From an uncultured Prevotellaceae bacterium (GTDB lineage: Bacteria > Bacteroidota > Bacteroidia > Bacteroidales > Bacteroidaceae): a stretch of DNA of 18,549 nt. The stretch covers positions 1 through 18,549 of the forward strand of contig CAMOSA010000023.1 in the NCBI GenBank assembly GCA_946624335.1, given 5' to 3'. Positions 1-6,085 of this stretch are shown here, piece by piece (within the stretch, counting starts at the first letter, position 1; every line of letters begins with the position of its first letter). The position numbers and the translations under genes were made by a program. Under the pieces are notes generated by a model that did not search any database, was not told the DNA's origin, and worked only from the letters and a program-made list of their open reading frames with translations.

Positions 1-99
1 AACAATTCGCACTCCTACAATTTTTCAAGCATATTTCTTATACCGAACTCACGTTCTCTTGAGCAAGGGGCGCTCAGATAAAAGATTCAGCCAGCGGCA

Positions 100-411
100 C
101 TACAGTGCAGGCCGCATGATAGAAAATCCGAGGGCATCGATAATCCTCATAAACAGACCGGCGGAAGGCTCGACGCGCCCCGTCTCGATACGTGACACAT
201 AGGACTTCTTGACCCCTACCATCTCGGCCAGCTCCTGCTGGGTGAGACCCTCTTCCTTGCGGGCATCGTGGATAAAGGTGCCCACACAATAGGCATAAGC
301 CTCGCGGCGGAACTGCTCACGCTCAGGAGTACCGGGTGCCCCGTACTTGGCATCCAGGATTTCGTCAAAACTATGTACGTCAGGATTCTCGCTTGCTTGC
401 ATAATACTCAT
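100..411 (-). CDS. XRE-family antitoxin, HigA-like (second gene of a toxin-antitoxin pair)
   Basis: A 103-residue cytoplasmic DNA-binding protein. Residues about 48-98 form a Cro/CI-type helix-turn-helix, with the recognisable run GLTQQELAEMVGVKKSYVSR followed by IETGRVEPS. The first 45 residues are charged and would be the toxin-contacting part, as in HigA-type antitoxins (family knowledge). The ATG at 411 lies inside the end of the upstream toxin gene (32-nt overlap), so translation is probably coupled; a purine stretch AAAGA sits 1 nt before it. A second in-frame ATG three codons later is also possible. The expected role is to neutralise the toxin and repress the shared promoter at 721-752. 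Confidence is high for the fold and good for the antitoxin role, because the partner gene is present and intact. Confidence 0.88.
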   Translation of the reverse strand: MSIMQASENPDVHSFDEILDAKYGAPGTPEREQFRREAYAYCVGTFIHDARKEEGLTQQELAEMVGVKKSYVSRIETGRVEPSAGLFMRIIDALGFSIMRPAL

Positions 412-715
412 TCTTTAGTTTGATAGCCTTTTCAATCTCACTCTGTGGAGTCTTCTGCGTCTTCTTCTGAAAGCCGTTGAAGAGCATCACGATATTGTTC
501 CCGTCGAAGATGAAGAACGCACGGTAGATGTTGCCGCCGTACTCTGCCCTCAGTTCATACACACCGTCGCGGATGTACTTCACGAACTTCTGGCTCACTT
601 GCGGCTGTGTCTTCAGCATGTCCAGCACATAGTCCATCTTGCGCTGCGCAGCGTCTTCCATCTTCCGATAGAAGTCGAGGAAATAGTTCTTGTATAACAG
701 TATCTTTCTGTCCAC
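380..715 (-). CDS. RelE/HigB-superfamily toxin (phage Gp49-like), probable GTG start
   Basis: Toxin of a toxin-first type II pair. The sequence matches the HigB/Gp49-like group: DRKILLYKNYFLDFY near the start, YELRAEYGGNIYRAFFIF in the core and the hallmark LFNGFQKKTQKTPQSEIEKA near the end. Members of the superfamily are usually ribosome-dependent mRNA interferases (family knowledge; activity not shown here). An in-frame ATG exists at 763, but it lies upstream of a near-consensus promoter at 721-752, so that start would not be in the main transcript. GTG at 715 gives 111 residues beginning exactly where family members usually begin. The 3' end overlaps the antitoxin start by 32 nt. If transcription also comes from further upstream, the 127-residue form from 763 is the alternative. 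Confidence 0.82.
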   Translation of the reverse strand: MDRKILLYKNYFLDFYRKMEDAAQRKMDYVLDMLKTQPQVSQKFVKYIRDGVYELRAEYGGNIYRAFFIFDGNNIVMLFNGFQKKTQKTPQSEIEKAIKLKNEYYASKRES

Positions 716-720
716 GGCTG

Positions 721-752
721 CAAAGGTAAGAAATAGTTTCCATATCTGCAAA
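721..752 (-). promoter_or_regulatory. Bacteroidetes-type promoter of the toxin-antitoxin pair
   Basis: On the minus strand TTTG (752-749) is followed by 20 nt and then TACCTTTG (728-721), a near-perfect -33/-7 pair for the Bacteroidetes primary sigma factor. Only CAGCC separates the -7 box from the GTG at 715, so the predicted transcript has practically no leader. Confidence 0.75.
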
Positions 753-877
753 CTTTTCGCCATAAAAGTTACACATCTGATAACTATTTAGCCGACAAAT
801 CCAACCTCGCGCATCTAACGTGCATTCTTTTTGGGCTCGGCAAGGAGTATAAGCGGGCTGGCCAAAAAAGATTTTTG

Positions 878-902
878 TTCAAAACAGACTACAGACTACA
901 GC
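878..902 (+). repeat. Left arm of a 25-bp inverted repeat bracketing the VirE/HU module
   Basis: These 25 nt (starting TTCAAAACAGACTACAG) are the exact reverse complement of 3773-3797. Similarity continues on the inner-T/outer-A side: an A-rich then T-rich run at 863-877 matches 3798-3812 with a few mismatches. Internally the arm is two tandem copies of ACAGACT/ACAGACTAC, so it may be one member of a dispersed intergenic repeat and not a transposon end. Confidence 0.7.
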
Positions 903-1158
903 GGGAGATAAAGCATCAGGGGCGCCGACATGGGCTCCGTCACATTTCCTCTAATGACAAGGCTTGTAATGAGAGATGGTATTGTCCGAACGCTGAAGAT
1001 GGCAACATTTTAACTTTACGTTCCTATTCAGAGAGACCGATCTGCCGTTCATTCTCTTGCATGATGGCAATCTCAGTATCACGATTATAGAATCTCATAA
1101 ATGTAAATAACGATTTATATAAATAGCCATTTATATTTGCGCTGCAAAAGTACTAAAC

Positions 1159-1189
1159 AAAAAAAGCCCTCCCGAGTGAACGGGAAGGC
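1159..1189 (-). terminator. Rho-independent terminator of the VirE-like gene
   Basis: Read on the minus strand, GCCTTCCCG (1189-1181) pairs with CGGGAGGGC (1174-1166) around the loop TTCACT: nine pairs with one G-U, followed directly by seven T residues. It lies about 60 nt after the stop of the gene at 1248-2426. Confidence 0.85.
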
Positions 1190-1247
1190 CAATGATTCAA
1201 AGCAGCAGGATGTCCTCAATACAGGAGCTGCACGGATGTTTTCATAT

Positions 1248-2426
1248 TTAGGCGATGCGATTGCGGGGGATGGCATAGTAGGTCATGCCGTAGTCCTCGC
1301 GCTTGCCCTTGAAGCCCTGGGCGGTGAGGGCGATGCCGATCTGCACCTTCGTGCCGTGGACGGGTTGGATGAAGGGGTATTCGTGGGCTACGGTGTTGAG
1401 GACTTCGGACATCGTGATGGCTGCACAGGGTTCGTCGGCCGCGGGCAGACGGAAGCACTCGGTCACGATGCGCTCCATATCGACGGTCGAACGGTAGGGC
1501 TCGTTGTGACGCTGGATGGTGCGGGTCTCCTCTTCGGTGAACCAATAGCGCTCACCGCTCTGCAGCTCAGCCAACAGTTGGGCGTACAGCTGGTCGTAGT
1601 CGATGGGCGTTTGGTTGTCGATGAGCTGACCATCAGGGATCTCGATGCAGAGGAAGCGGCGTGAGCCCGTGGGGTCGTGCAGGGGATGGCGGTTGTTGGT
1701 CGTTGCCACGAAGCTGGCATAGCGCTGGCGGTCGAGCTGTGCCTTGCCATAGATGGGTCGTCCGTTGACGCAGCTCTTGGAGAGCAGCTGCTTGAGCTCG
1801 GACTGCTGCGAGCGGCGCACCTGGTCCAACTCGTCAATGTTGACGATGAGGTTAGCGGTCAGCGCCATCTCCTTGTCGAACTTATTGCCGAGGTTCACGT
1901 GGTCCAGATAGTACTGACGGAGGTGTTGGGGCAGGAGCATACGGCAGAAGGTGCTCTTGCCGCAGCCCTGCTCACCGATGAAGGTGGGCACGAGCTCGTT
2001 GCCGTGGAGGCTGTCCATCTGTAGCCAGTGGGCGACGGCGGAGCGCAGCCACACATGAAGCCAGTAGCGCTCCTCAGCGCTCAACCCGGGGATGCGGTTG
2101 AGCAGGGCATCGACGTGATTCTTGTTGTCCCACGCGGGCAGGCTGTGCAGCCACTCGGCAGCAGGGTCGAAGTCGGGCGTCATGCGGGAATAGATAGCGG
2201 TCGTCAGTCGTTCGCGCAGACGTTTGACGTCGGGCAGCGCCGCTTCAGCAGCCATCAGGATGCTGTTCTGCTCGTCCTGTGTGAGCACACGGTAGTCTGA
2301 AGCCCCCATCTCGCAGAACTCGATCTTTCCGCTGACGAGGTTACGGCGCAGGTTGTAACCTGCAGTGAGGAACTCTTGAACAGGACTCATGGGAGTGACC
2401 TGTTTCAACTTGTTGGTGTTTTCCAT
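1248..2426 (-). CDS. VirE-family P-loop ATPase with DUF3874-like C-terminus
   Basis: A 392-residue protein of the virulence-associated E group, whose core is an AAA+/superfamily 3 helicase-like ATPase found in phage, plasmid and island genes. Walker A is GEQGCGKST (151-159), Walker B IVNIDELD (194-201), a sensor-1-like VATTNN (240-245) and an arginine-finger-like GSRRF (254-258). The last 70 residues, ending LTAQGFKGKREDYGMTYYAI, resemble DUF3874, the usual tail of the Bacteroidales version. Full-length versions often carry an N-terminal VirE_N or primase part; here the N-terminal 90 residues have no recognisable nuclease or primase. It has its own promoter (2475-2505) and terminator (1159-1189), and diverges from the HU-winged-helix gene, a pairing often seen in Bacteroidales accessory regions. 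The substrate and biological role are unknown. Confidence 0.85.
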   Translation of the reverse strand: MENTNKLKQVTPMSPVQEFLTAGYNLRRNLVSGKIEFCEMGASDYRVLTQDEQNSILMAAEAALPDVKRLRERLTTAIYSRMTPDFDPAAEWLHSLPAWDNKNHVDALLNRIPGLSAEERYWLHVWLRSAVAHWLQMDSLHGNELVPTFIGEQGCGKSTFCRMLLPQHLRQYYLDHVNLGNKFDKEMALTANLIVNIDELDQVRRSQQSELKQLLSKSCVNGRPIYGKAQLDRQRYASFVATTNNRHPLHDPTGSRRFLCIEIPDGQLIDNQTPIDYDQLYAQLLAELQSGERYWFTEEETRTIQRHNEPYRSTVDMERIVTECFRLPAADEPCAAITMSEVLNTVAHEYPFIQPVHGTKVQIGIALTAQGFKGKREDYGMTYYAIPRNRIA

Positions 2427-2474
2427 AACACAAAGATTAAATAGATGAATAAATAAGGTGAACTAAATCGAGTG

Positions 2475-2505
2475 CAAAGTTACAACAAAAAATAGGCGCT
2501 GTCAA
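2475..2505 (-). promoter_or_regulatory. Promoter of the VirE-like gene
   Basis: On the minus strand TTG (2505-2503), 20 nt, then TAACTTTG (2482-2475). The implied leader is about 45 nt, AT-rich and without a Shine-Dalgarno sequence before the ATG at 2426. Confidence 0.75.
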
Positions 2506-2670
2506 GAGTTTGGCACCTCGAAAATTCAAGCGTTTCTCACTGTCTATCAATGTTATAGGTTCGGCAGAAAACCATTAAGGGATCTGTCCTGAAGGCCCAA
2601 TGATGACGTTCAAAACTTCTTGGGATCAGGACCAAAATCCTTAGGCATCCTCAAAACAGCTCGTAGGTAT

Positions 2671-2754
2671 TAGTTTAATATCACCGCGTGCTATGAAGAC
2701 GTCGCGCAATGATATTTGCATGTCACGGCGTAGTATTTCCACATCACGCGGTGC
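2671..2754 (+). repeat. Degenerate tandem array, four units of exactly 21 nt
   Basis: Four units begin at 2671, 2692, 2713 and 2734. Aligned without gaps they share the frame TATTT..AC.TCACGCGGTGC, with 14/21 identities between units 3 and 4 and between 1 and 4, and 12/21 between 2 and 4. Every unit has a CG-rich core (TCACCGCG, TCGCGC, TCACGGCG, TCACGCGG) at an exact 21-nt spacing, which is two turns of B-DNA. A fifth, weak unit may follow at 2755-2775. Confidence 0.6.
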
Positions 2755-2779
2755 TTTTAACATCGTTTAACGACGACTT

Positions 2780-2811
2780 TTTGGGCATCTCAAAATAAGG
2801 CCGTACATTTG
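2780..2811 (+). promoter_or_regulatory. Promoter of the HU-winged-helix gene; decides its start
   Basis: TTTG (2780-2783), 20 nt, TACATTTG (2804-2811): a near-consensus Bacteroidetes promoter. Its -7 box overlaps a possible TTG start at 2809, which rules that start out and supports the ATG at 2839 with a leader of about 24 nt. Confidence 0.78.
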
Positions 2812-2838
2812 CACAAGCGAAACAAAACAGTCGTCAAG

Positions 2839-3495
2839 ATGAACGAAATTGAGTACTACAAACTGGAGCAGCGCAACATTTTGGATCCTGAAAACAACAG
2901 GACGGTCCACCGTCTGAAGCACAAAGGGCGCGTAGAAGGCAAGGATTTCATCAAGGAAGTGGAGCATCGCAGCGGTTACAACGAATCCATCATCACGGGT
3001 GTGCTCGTCGGCGTGGCGGAGGAGTTGGCCGAGCAGCTGGGCCGGGGCTTCTCCGTGGAGTTGCCCGGCGTCGGGTACTTCAGCATCGGAGTGAGGATGA
3101 AGAGCGACAAAAAGCAAACGGAAGGCGAGGCGACAGAGACGGATGACAAGACACCGGATGCCCGCCGACTGCGCCTCGACCATATCAACTTCCGCAAGAA
3201 CAAGGATTTCTACAAAGCCGTAGATGATTATTTCGATAAACAGAAGATCAGCCGCGTCTATGGCAAGGAGGGGGTACGCATCAAGAAGTCGAAGTACCCA
3301 CAGGTGAAGAACCGCATGATCGTGGCTCGCGAGTTTCTGGCCGATCACCCCTTCATGACGGTCCGCGATTATGCCAAGATCACCGGCCTCTCCTACTCTG
3401 CCGCCCAGCGCGAGCTCAGGGACTCATGGGACAACCCCGCCTACGGCATCACTGCCATGGGCGAAGGCAGCCATCGCGTATATATATTAAGGTGA
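2839..3495 (+). CDS. HU-like DNA-binding protein fused to a winged helix (HU-HIG type)
   Basis: A 218-residue protein. Residues about 1-125 follow the Bacteroidales HU-like pattern: a short first strand (YYKLEQRNI), helices (VEGKDFIKEVEHRSGYNESIITG) and VELPGVGYFSIGVR, the counterpart of the HU GFGxF turn. The linker (95-112) is charged. Residues about 155-218 look like a winged helix: MTVRDYAKITGLSYSAAQRELRD, then a wing ending SHRVYIL. This fits the HU-HIG family, HU domains fused to wHTH, Ig or Gly-rich parts. It should bind DNA in the nucleoid, probably with more site preference than plain HU. The start at 2839 is chosen because the promoter covers the upstream TTG. It may bind the 21-nt array beside its own promoter; that is inference. 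Confidence 0.85.
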   Translation: MNEIEYYKLEQRNILDPENNRTVHRLKHKGRVEGKDFIKEVEHRSGYNESIITGVLVGVAEELAEQLGRGFSVELPGVGYFSIGVRMKSDKKQTEGEATETDDKTPDARRLRLDHINFRKNKDFYKAVDDYFDKQKISRVYGKEGVRIKKSKYPQVKNRMIVAREFLADHPFMTVRDYAKITGLSYSAAQRELRDSWDNPAYGITAMGEGSHRVYILR

Positions 3496-3530
3496 TATAT
3501 CAGTTAGCACAGAAGATGTTTTTATAATAC

Positions 3531-3557
3531 AACGAATTAAACGAATTAAACGAATTC
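3531..3557 (+). repeat. Short tandem repeat, three 9-nt units
   Basis: AACGAATTA twice, then AACGAATTC. The copy number of such short units typically varies between strains. Confidence 0.8.
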
Positions 3558-3772
3558 TTTCTTGTCCTGTAACTGCGTGGGGCCTCCAGTGGTGAACTTA
3601 GCAGTTACCTTGTCCTATAGCCCGCCCTTCGCTCTGCAGCGACTCAGACGTAAATTTGTTTAATTCTTGAAGTGTCAAGCGTCTCTTCGAGCCGAGCGCG
3701 TCTAATTAGTTGTCTAAAAAGAGAAAAATGTATCAGGTTTTATATTGCTGCCATGTATATTAAGGTGAGGCG

Positions 3773-3797
3773 GCTGTAGTCTGTAGTCTGTTTTGAA
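3773..3797 (-). repeat. Right arm of the 25-bp inverted repeat bracketing the VirE/HU module
   Basis: Exact reverse complement of 878-902. It starts 22 nt after the copied HU-gene end and runs to within 13 nt of the AAA gene's stop, so it is also the 3' tail of the long minus-strand transcription unit. Confidence 0.7.
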
Positions 3798-3809
3798 AAA
3801 AATATTTTT

Positions 3810-4856
3810 TTATCGGGTGACGTTCTGCGTGAGCTTGACACCAGCGAACGCCTTCTTGAGGTCTGAAGCTTCGAGTGTGGAGAGCTGTGTCGCAGTGAGG
3901 TTGCGCCGTCCGGCGAGGCGGTTGGCCTGTTCCTGAATGGCTTTCTCGAACACATTGCGCACGTAACGGGCGTTGCCGAAGTTATGATCCTTGTGTGCCA
4001 CGGCATATTCCAACCGTTCCTGGAGCATCGTCTCGCCGTCGTCGGTCAGCGTATATTGTCCCTTCTTGGCATACATCTTGAAGATGTCCACGAGATCGGC
4101 AGCCGAGTAGTCGGGGAAGTTGATGTAGCGGTTGAAGCGCGACTGGAGACCCGGGTTGGAATCGATGAAACGCTGCATCTCATTGGGGTAGCCTGCGATG
4201 ATGACCACGAGTTTGTCGCGGTCGTCCTCCATGCGCTTGAGGAGCGTGGAGACAGCTTCCTGACCATAGTCGCGCCCTGGGTCTTCGGGTGTCAGTGAGT
4301 AGGCTTCGTCGATGAAGAGGACGCCATTGAGGGCCGAGTCGATGACGGCGTTGGTCTTCACCGCTGTCTCGCCGAGGTACTGTCCGACGAGTCCTGCACG
4401 GTCGGTCTCCACGGTGTGGCCTTTCTTGAGGATGCCGAGGTCTTTGTAGATACGTGCCACGATGCGCGCCACGGTGGTCTTACCCGTACCGGGGCTGCCG
4501 GTGAAGACAAGATGGTAGGACATCTTGGGCGTCTTCATGCCCTTCTCCTCACGTTGTTTCTGCACCTTGACGAAGTTGGCGAGTGAGTGGACCTCATTCT
4601 TGACGGCCTCGAGGCCGATGAGCTCGTCGAGTTCCTCGTAGGGGTCGCCTTCGATGGCATTGCGCACGACGACGCTGTCGCCGCTTTGGCTATAGTCGAG
4701 CGGCTGGTCGCCGTCTTTTGCCTCAGCATCTTTTTCGACCTCCGTGGTCGTCGACTCTCCGTCGTCGGTGAGGACGACGACGATGGTCAGCAGCCCCATG
4801 ACGATGAAAGCAGCTGCCACGAGAGCAATGATGAGTTGGTTTCCTGAGAGTTTCAT
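3810..4856 (-). CDS. Membrane-anchored AAA+ ATPase, CbbX/SpoVK-like
   Basis: A 348-residue protein with one N-terminal membrane helix (about residues 7-29), an acidic linker (30-70) and a cytoplasmic AAA+ domain. Walker A is GSPGTGKTT (120-128), a pore-loop-like GLVGQYLGET (155-164), Walker B GVLFIDEAY (178-186), the arginine-finger region NPGLQSRFNRYINFPDY (234-250) and a sensor-2-like GNARYVRN (294-301). The family (CbbX, SpoVK, EccA) remodels protein complexes; the target here is unknown. The open frame continues upstream to 5147, but that part is out of character (Pro/Arg/Cys rich) and overlaps the VanZ-like gene, so ATG 4856 is chosen; it lies 14 nt after the previous stop. It is the last gene of the long minus-strand unit. 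Confidence 0.88.
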   Translation of the reverse strand: MKLSGNQLIIALVAAAFIVMGLLTIVVVLTDDGESTTTEVEKDAEAKDGDQPLDYSQSGDSVVVRNAIEGDPYEELDELIGLEAVKNEVHSLANFVKVQKQREEKGMKTPKMSYHLVFTGSPGTGKTTVARIVARIYKDLGILKKGHTVETDRAGLVGQYLGETAVKTNAVIDSALNGVLFIDEAYSLTPEDPGRDYGQEAVSTLLKRMEDDRDKLVVIIAGYPNEMQRFIDSNPGLQSRFNRYINFPDYSAADLVDIFKMYAKKGQYTLTDDGETMLQERLEYAVAHKDHNFGNARYVRNVFEKAIQEQANRLAGRRNLTATQLSTLEASDLKKAFAGVKLTQNVTR

Positions 4857-4870
4857 TGGTAGTGACTGTA

Positions 4871-5326
4871 TTAGTGTTTGAATGAGACAGAATATTGGGC
4901 TTTGTACGTATGAACGACAATGAGGGCATAGGCAAGATAGGGGGCAGCATAGCACACGGCGTCGATGACATCGAAGGTGCCGGGCAGGAAGCCCATAAGC
5001 TGCATAAGTTCTGAACCGACGCCGAGGACGGGGATGAAAGCACCGACCTGCAGACAGCGGCGAAGCGTGCGTGGGACAAGGATGGCATCGATGATTGCCA
5101 GCCAGGCGGCTGACCATAAGGCTCCAGGGAGACAATAGACCACCCACGAGGGGAGCTGCCAGCCTGCTGTCAAGAGGCGGCCCTCAGTCATCGCTCCGCC
5201 AAGGCCCATGCCTGCCACCACCTGATGCAGAAGCAGGCAAGGAGGGCGCATCACCACATAGATGGCACCGCCGACGAGCAGCAGCGATAGCGCCAACGTT
5301 ACTTGGGCAGCATTTTTTGAGCCCAT
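4871..5326 (-). CDS. Small polytopic membrane protein, VanZ-like C-terminal half
   Basis: A 151-residue very hydrophobic protein with about four membrane segments (near residues 8-27, 58-80, 88-107 and 122-142). The stretch GVGSELMQLMGFLPGTFDVIDAV resembles the VanZ-family pattern in which a Glu/Gln pair is followed by G-x-F-D-x-x-D between two helices. VanZ-like proteins are linked to envelope functions such as low-level teicoplanin resistance, but most have no known role. The start at 5326 overlaps the end of the lipoprotein gene by 28 nt, and the stop is 14 nt before the AAA gene, so the three are surely co-translated or co-transcribed. The family assignment is tentative; the membrane topology is well supported. 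Confidence 0.65.
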   Translation of the reverse strand: MGSKNAAQVTLALSLLLVGGAIYVVMRPPCLLLHQVVAGMGLGGAMTEGRLLTAGWQLPSWVVYCLPGALWSAAWLAIIDAILVPRTLRRCLQVGAFIPVLGVGSELMQLMGFLPGTFDVIDAVCYAAPYLAYALIVVHTYKAQYSVSFKH

Positions 5327-6045
5327 CCGGTCAACAGGGGTTGCATGCGTTCGTAGGGTATCGTGTCGCTTGGCAAGCCATAGGCATAGGCCGCGATCTC
5401 ATATTCTTGATAGACGAAAACGACGCCATTCTCCAAGAAGAAAGGTGGGTTCTTGGGCAGCGGCAGGTCGAAGGTGCGGTCAGTGGAGAGGACCTTCTCC
5501 AGCTGATTGCTGTTCTTGACCCCAAAGTAGCCTTCGAGCAGGATGAGCATCAGGTCGTTAAACTCATAACGCTTCTCCGTACGCACGATGTCCCAAGTGA
5601 TGCGTCGTCCGTCGCTCTTACGGAAAGTGGCGCCGAACTCGCTCGTCGAGGGGTGAGCACCGCCAAGGTTGATCATATTGTCACAACAGTAAGTAACGAA
5701 GTCGTCGGTCTCATACGCTTTCTCGACGATCGCTTCAAAGCCCACAGGCTTGCCCGGGCATTCGTCCAACAGAGCCTGAAGTGTGTCGGTATGTGCACGA
5801 CCATAGAAATCGACCAGGGCATGTATGTCTGAGGCGTCGCCGGGGTAGAAGCCGCCCAGCAACTCGTCAACCCACTCGCCGACTGACAGGCGCAGCGAGG
5901 CCTCTGGCTGAGGAACGGAAATACGGCAGATAAGTGTGTCAGTCTCCACTTCGTAGGAGGCTTCATGGCTGCCGCCGGACACGGATGTGCAGGCTGACAG
6001 GACAGCCAGCGGCACCAGCAGGAAGAAAGCGCGGAATCGTTTCAT
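5299..6045 (-). CDS. Lipoprotein with DUF3298-like domain
   Basis: A 248-residue exported lipoprotein. The signal peptide MKRFRAFFLLVPLAVLSAC ends in a lipobox LSAC with Cys19. No acidic surface-export signal follows, so a periplasm-facing location is likely. The C-terminal half has the DUF3298 look seen in RsiV-type and related proteins: NLGGAHPSTSEFGATFRKSDGRRITW, then a segment on a gap-free predicted sheet and the closing EYEIAAYAYGLPSDTIPY. Some DUF3298 proteins bind lysozyme; this cannot be concluded here. It sits 40 nt after rseP and overlaps the VanZ-like gene by 28 nt, which places it in the envelope-stress end of the operon. Confidence 0.8.
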   Translation of the reverse strand: MKRFRAFFLLVPLAVLSACTSVSGGSHEASYEVETDTLICRISVPQPEASLRLSVGEWVDELLGGFYPGDASDIHALVDFYGRAHTDTLQALLDECPGKPVGFEAIVEKAYETDDFVTYCCDNMINLGGAHPSTSEFGATFRKSDGRRITWDIVRTEKRYEFNDLMLILLEGYFGVKNSNQLEKVLSTDRTFDLPLPKNPPFFLENGVVFVYQEYEIAAYAYGLPSDTIPYERMQPLLTGWAQKMLPK

Positions 6046-6085
6046 ACGTATCTTTTTATGACCAATAAATCGTGAGTCGAGATGT

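Larger units (their letters stand above)
764..1247. other. Intergenic stretch between the toxin promoter and the VirE-like gene
   Basis: No credible gene is seen. The stretch holds one arm of the long inverted repeat (878-902) and the terminator of the VirE-like gene (1159-1189). The only plus-strand open frame (875-1090) uses a TTG inside the repeat, looks like no known protein and is not called. The remaining sequence, including the AT-rich run at about 1090-1140, shows no structure I can name. Confidence 0.6.
2427..2838. other. Divergent control region between the VirE-like and HU-winged-helix genes
   Basis: This gap holds two outward-facing promoters (2475-2505 minus, 2780-2811 plus) and a phased 21-nt degenerate array (2671-2754) placed just upstream of the plus promoter. 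The part at 2510-2670 shows no gene or clear repeat. The length and content suggest regulation more than leftover sequence, but the regulator is not identified. Confidence 0.6.
3496..3809. other. Intergenic stretch after the HU-winged-helix gene
   Basis: No gene is seen. It contains three 9-nt units at 3531-3557, an inverted pair GTAACTGC (3569-3576) / GCAGTTAC (3601-3608) that could form an 8-bp hairpin with a 24-nt loop, a second copy of the 13-nt string that ends the HU gene (3756-3768, same as 3483-3495), and the right arm of the long inverted repeat (3773-3797). The AT-rich run at 3792-3812 also follows the stop of the minus-strand AAA gene and could act as a weak terminator. Confidence 0.55.

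Noticed and set aside
875..1090. Plus-strand 71-codon frame in the gap before the VirE-like gene
   Set aside because: It begins with TTG inside the inverted repeat, has no promoter in the right place and no resemblance to a known protein.
1132..1152. TATATTTG on plus (1132-1139) and TACTTTTG on minus (1152-1145) as promoters
   Set aside because: Neither has a TTG-type -33 box at 19-21 nt, and no gene follows closely on either strand.
3651..3658. TAAATTTG as a promoter after the HU gene
   Set aside because: No -33 box at the proper distance and no plus-strand gene downstream.
4857..5147. A 97-residue N-terminal extension of the AAA ATPase
   Set aside because: It would overlap nearly the whole 3' half of the VanZ-like gene in another frame, is rich in Pro, Arg and Cys, and places a good N-terminal membrane anchor in the middle of the protein.
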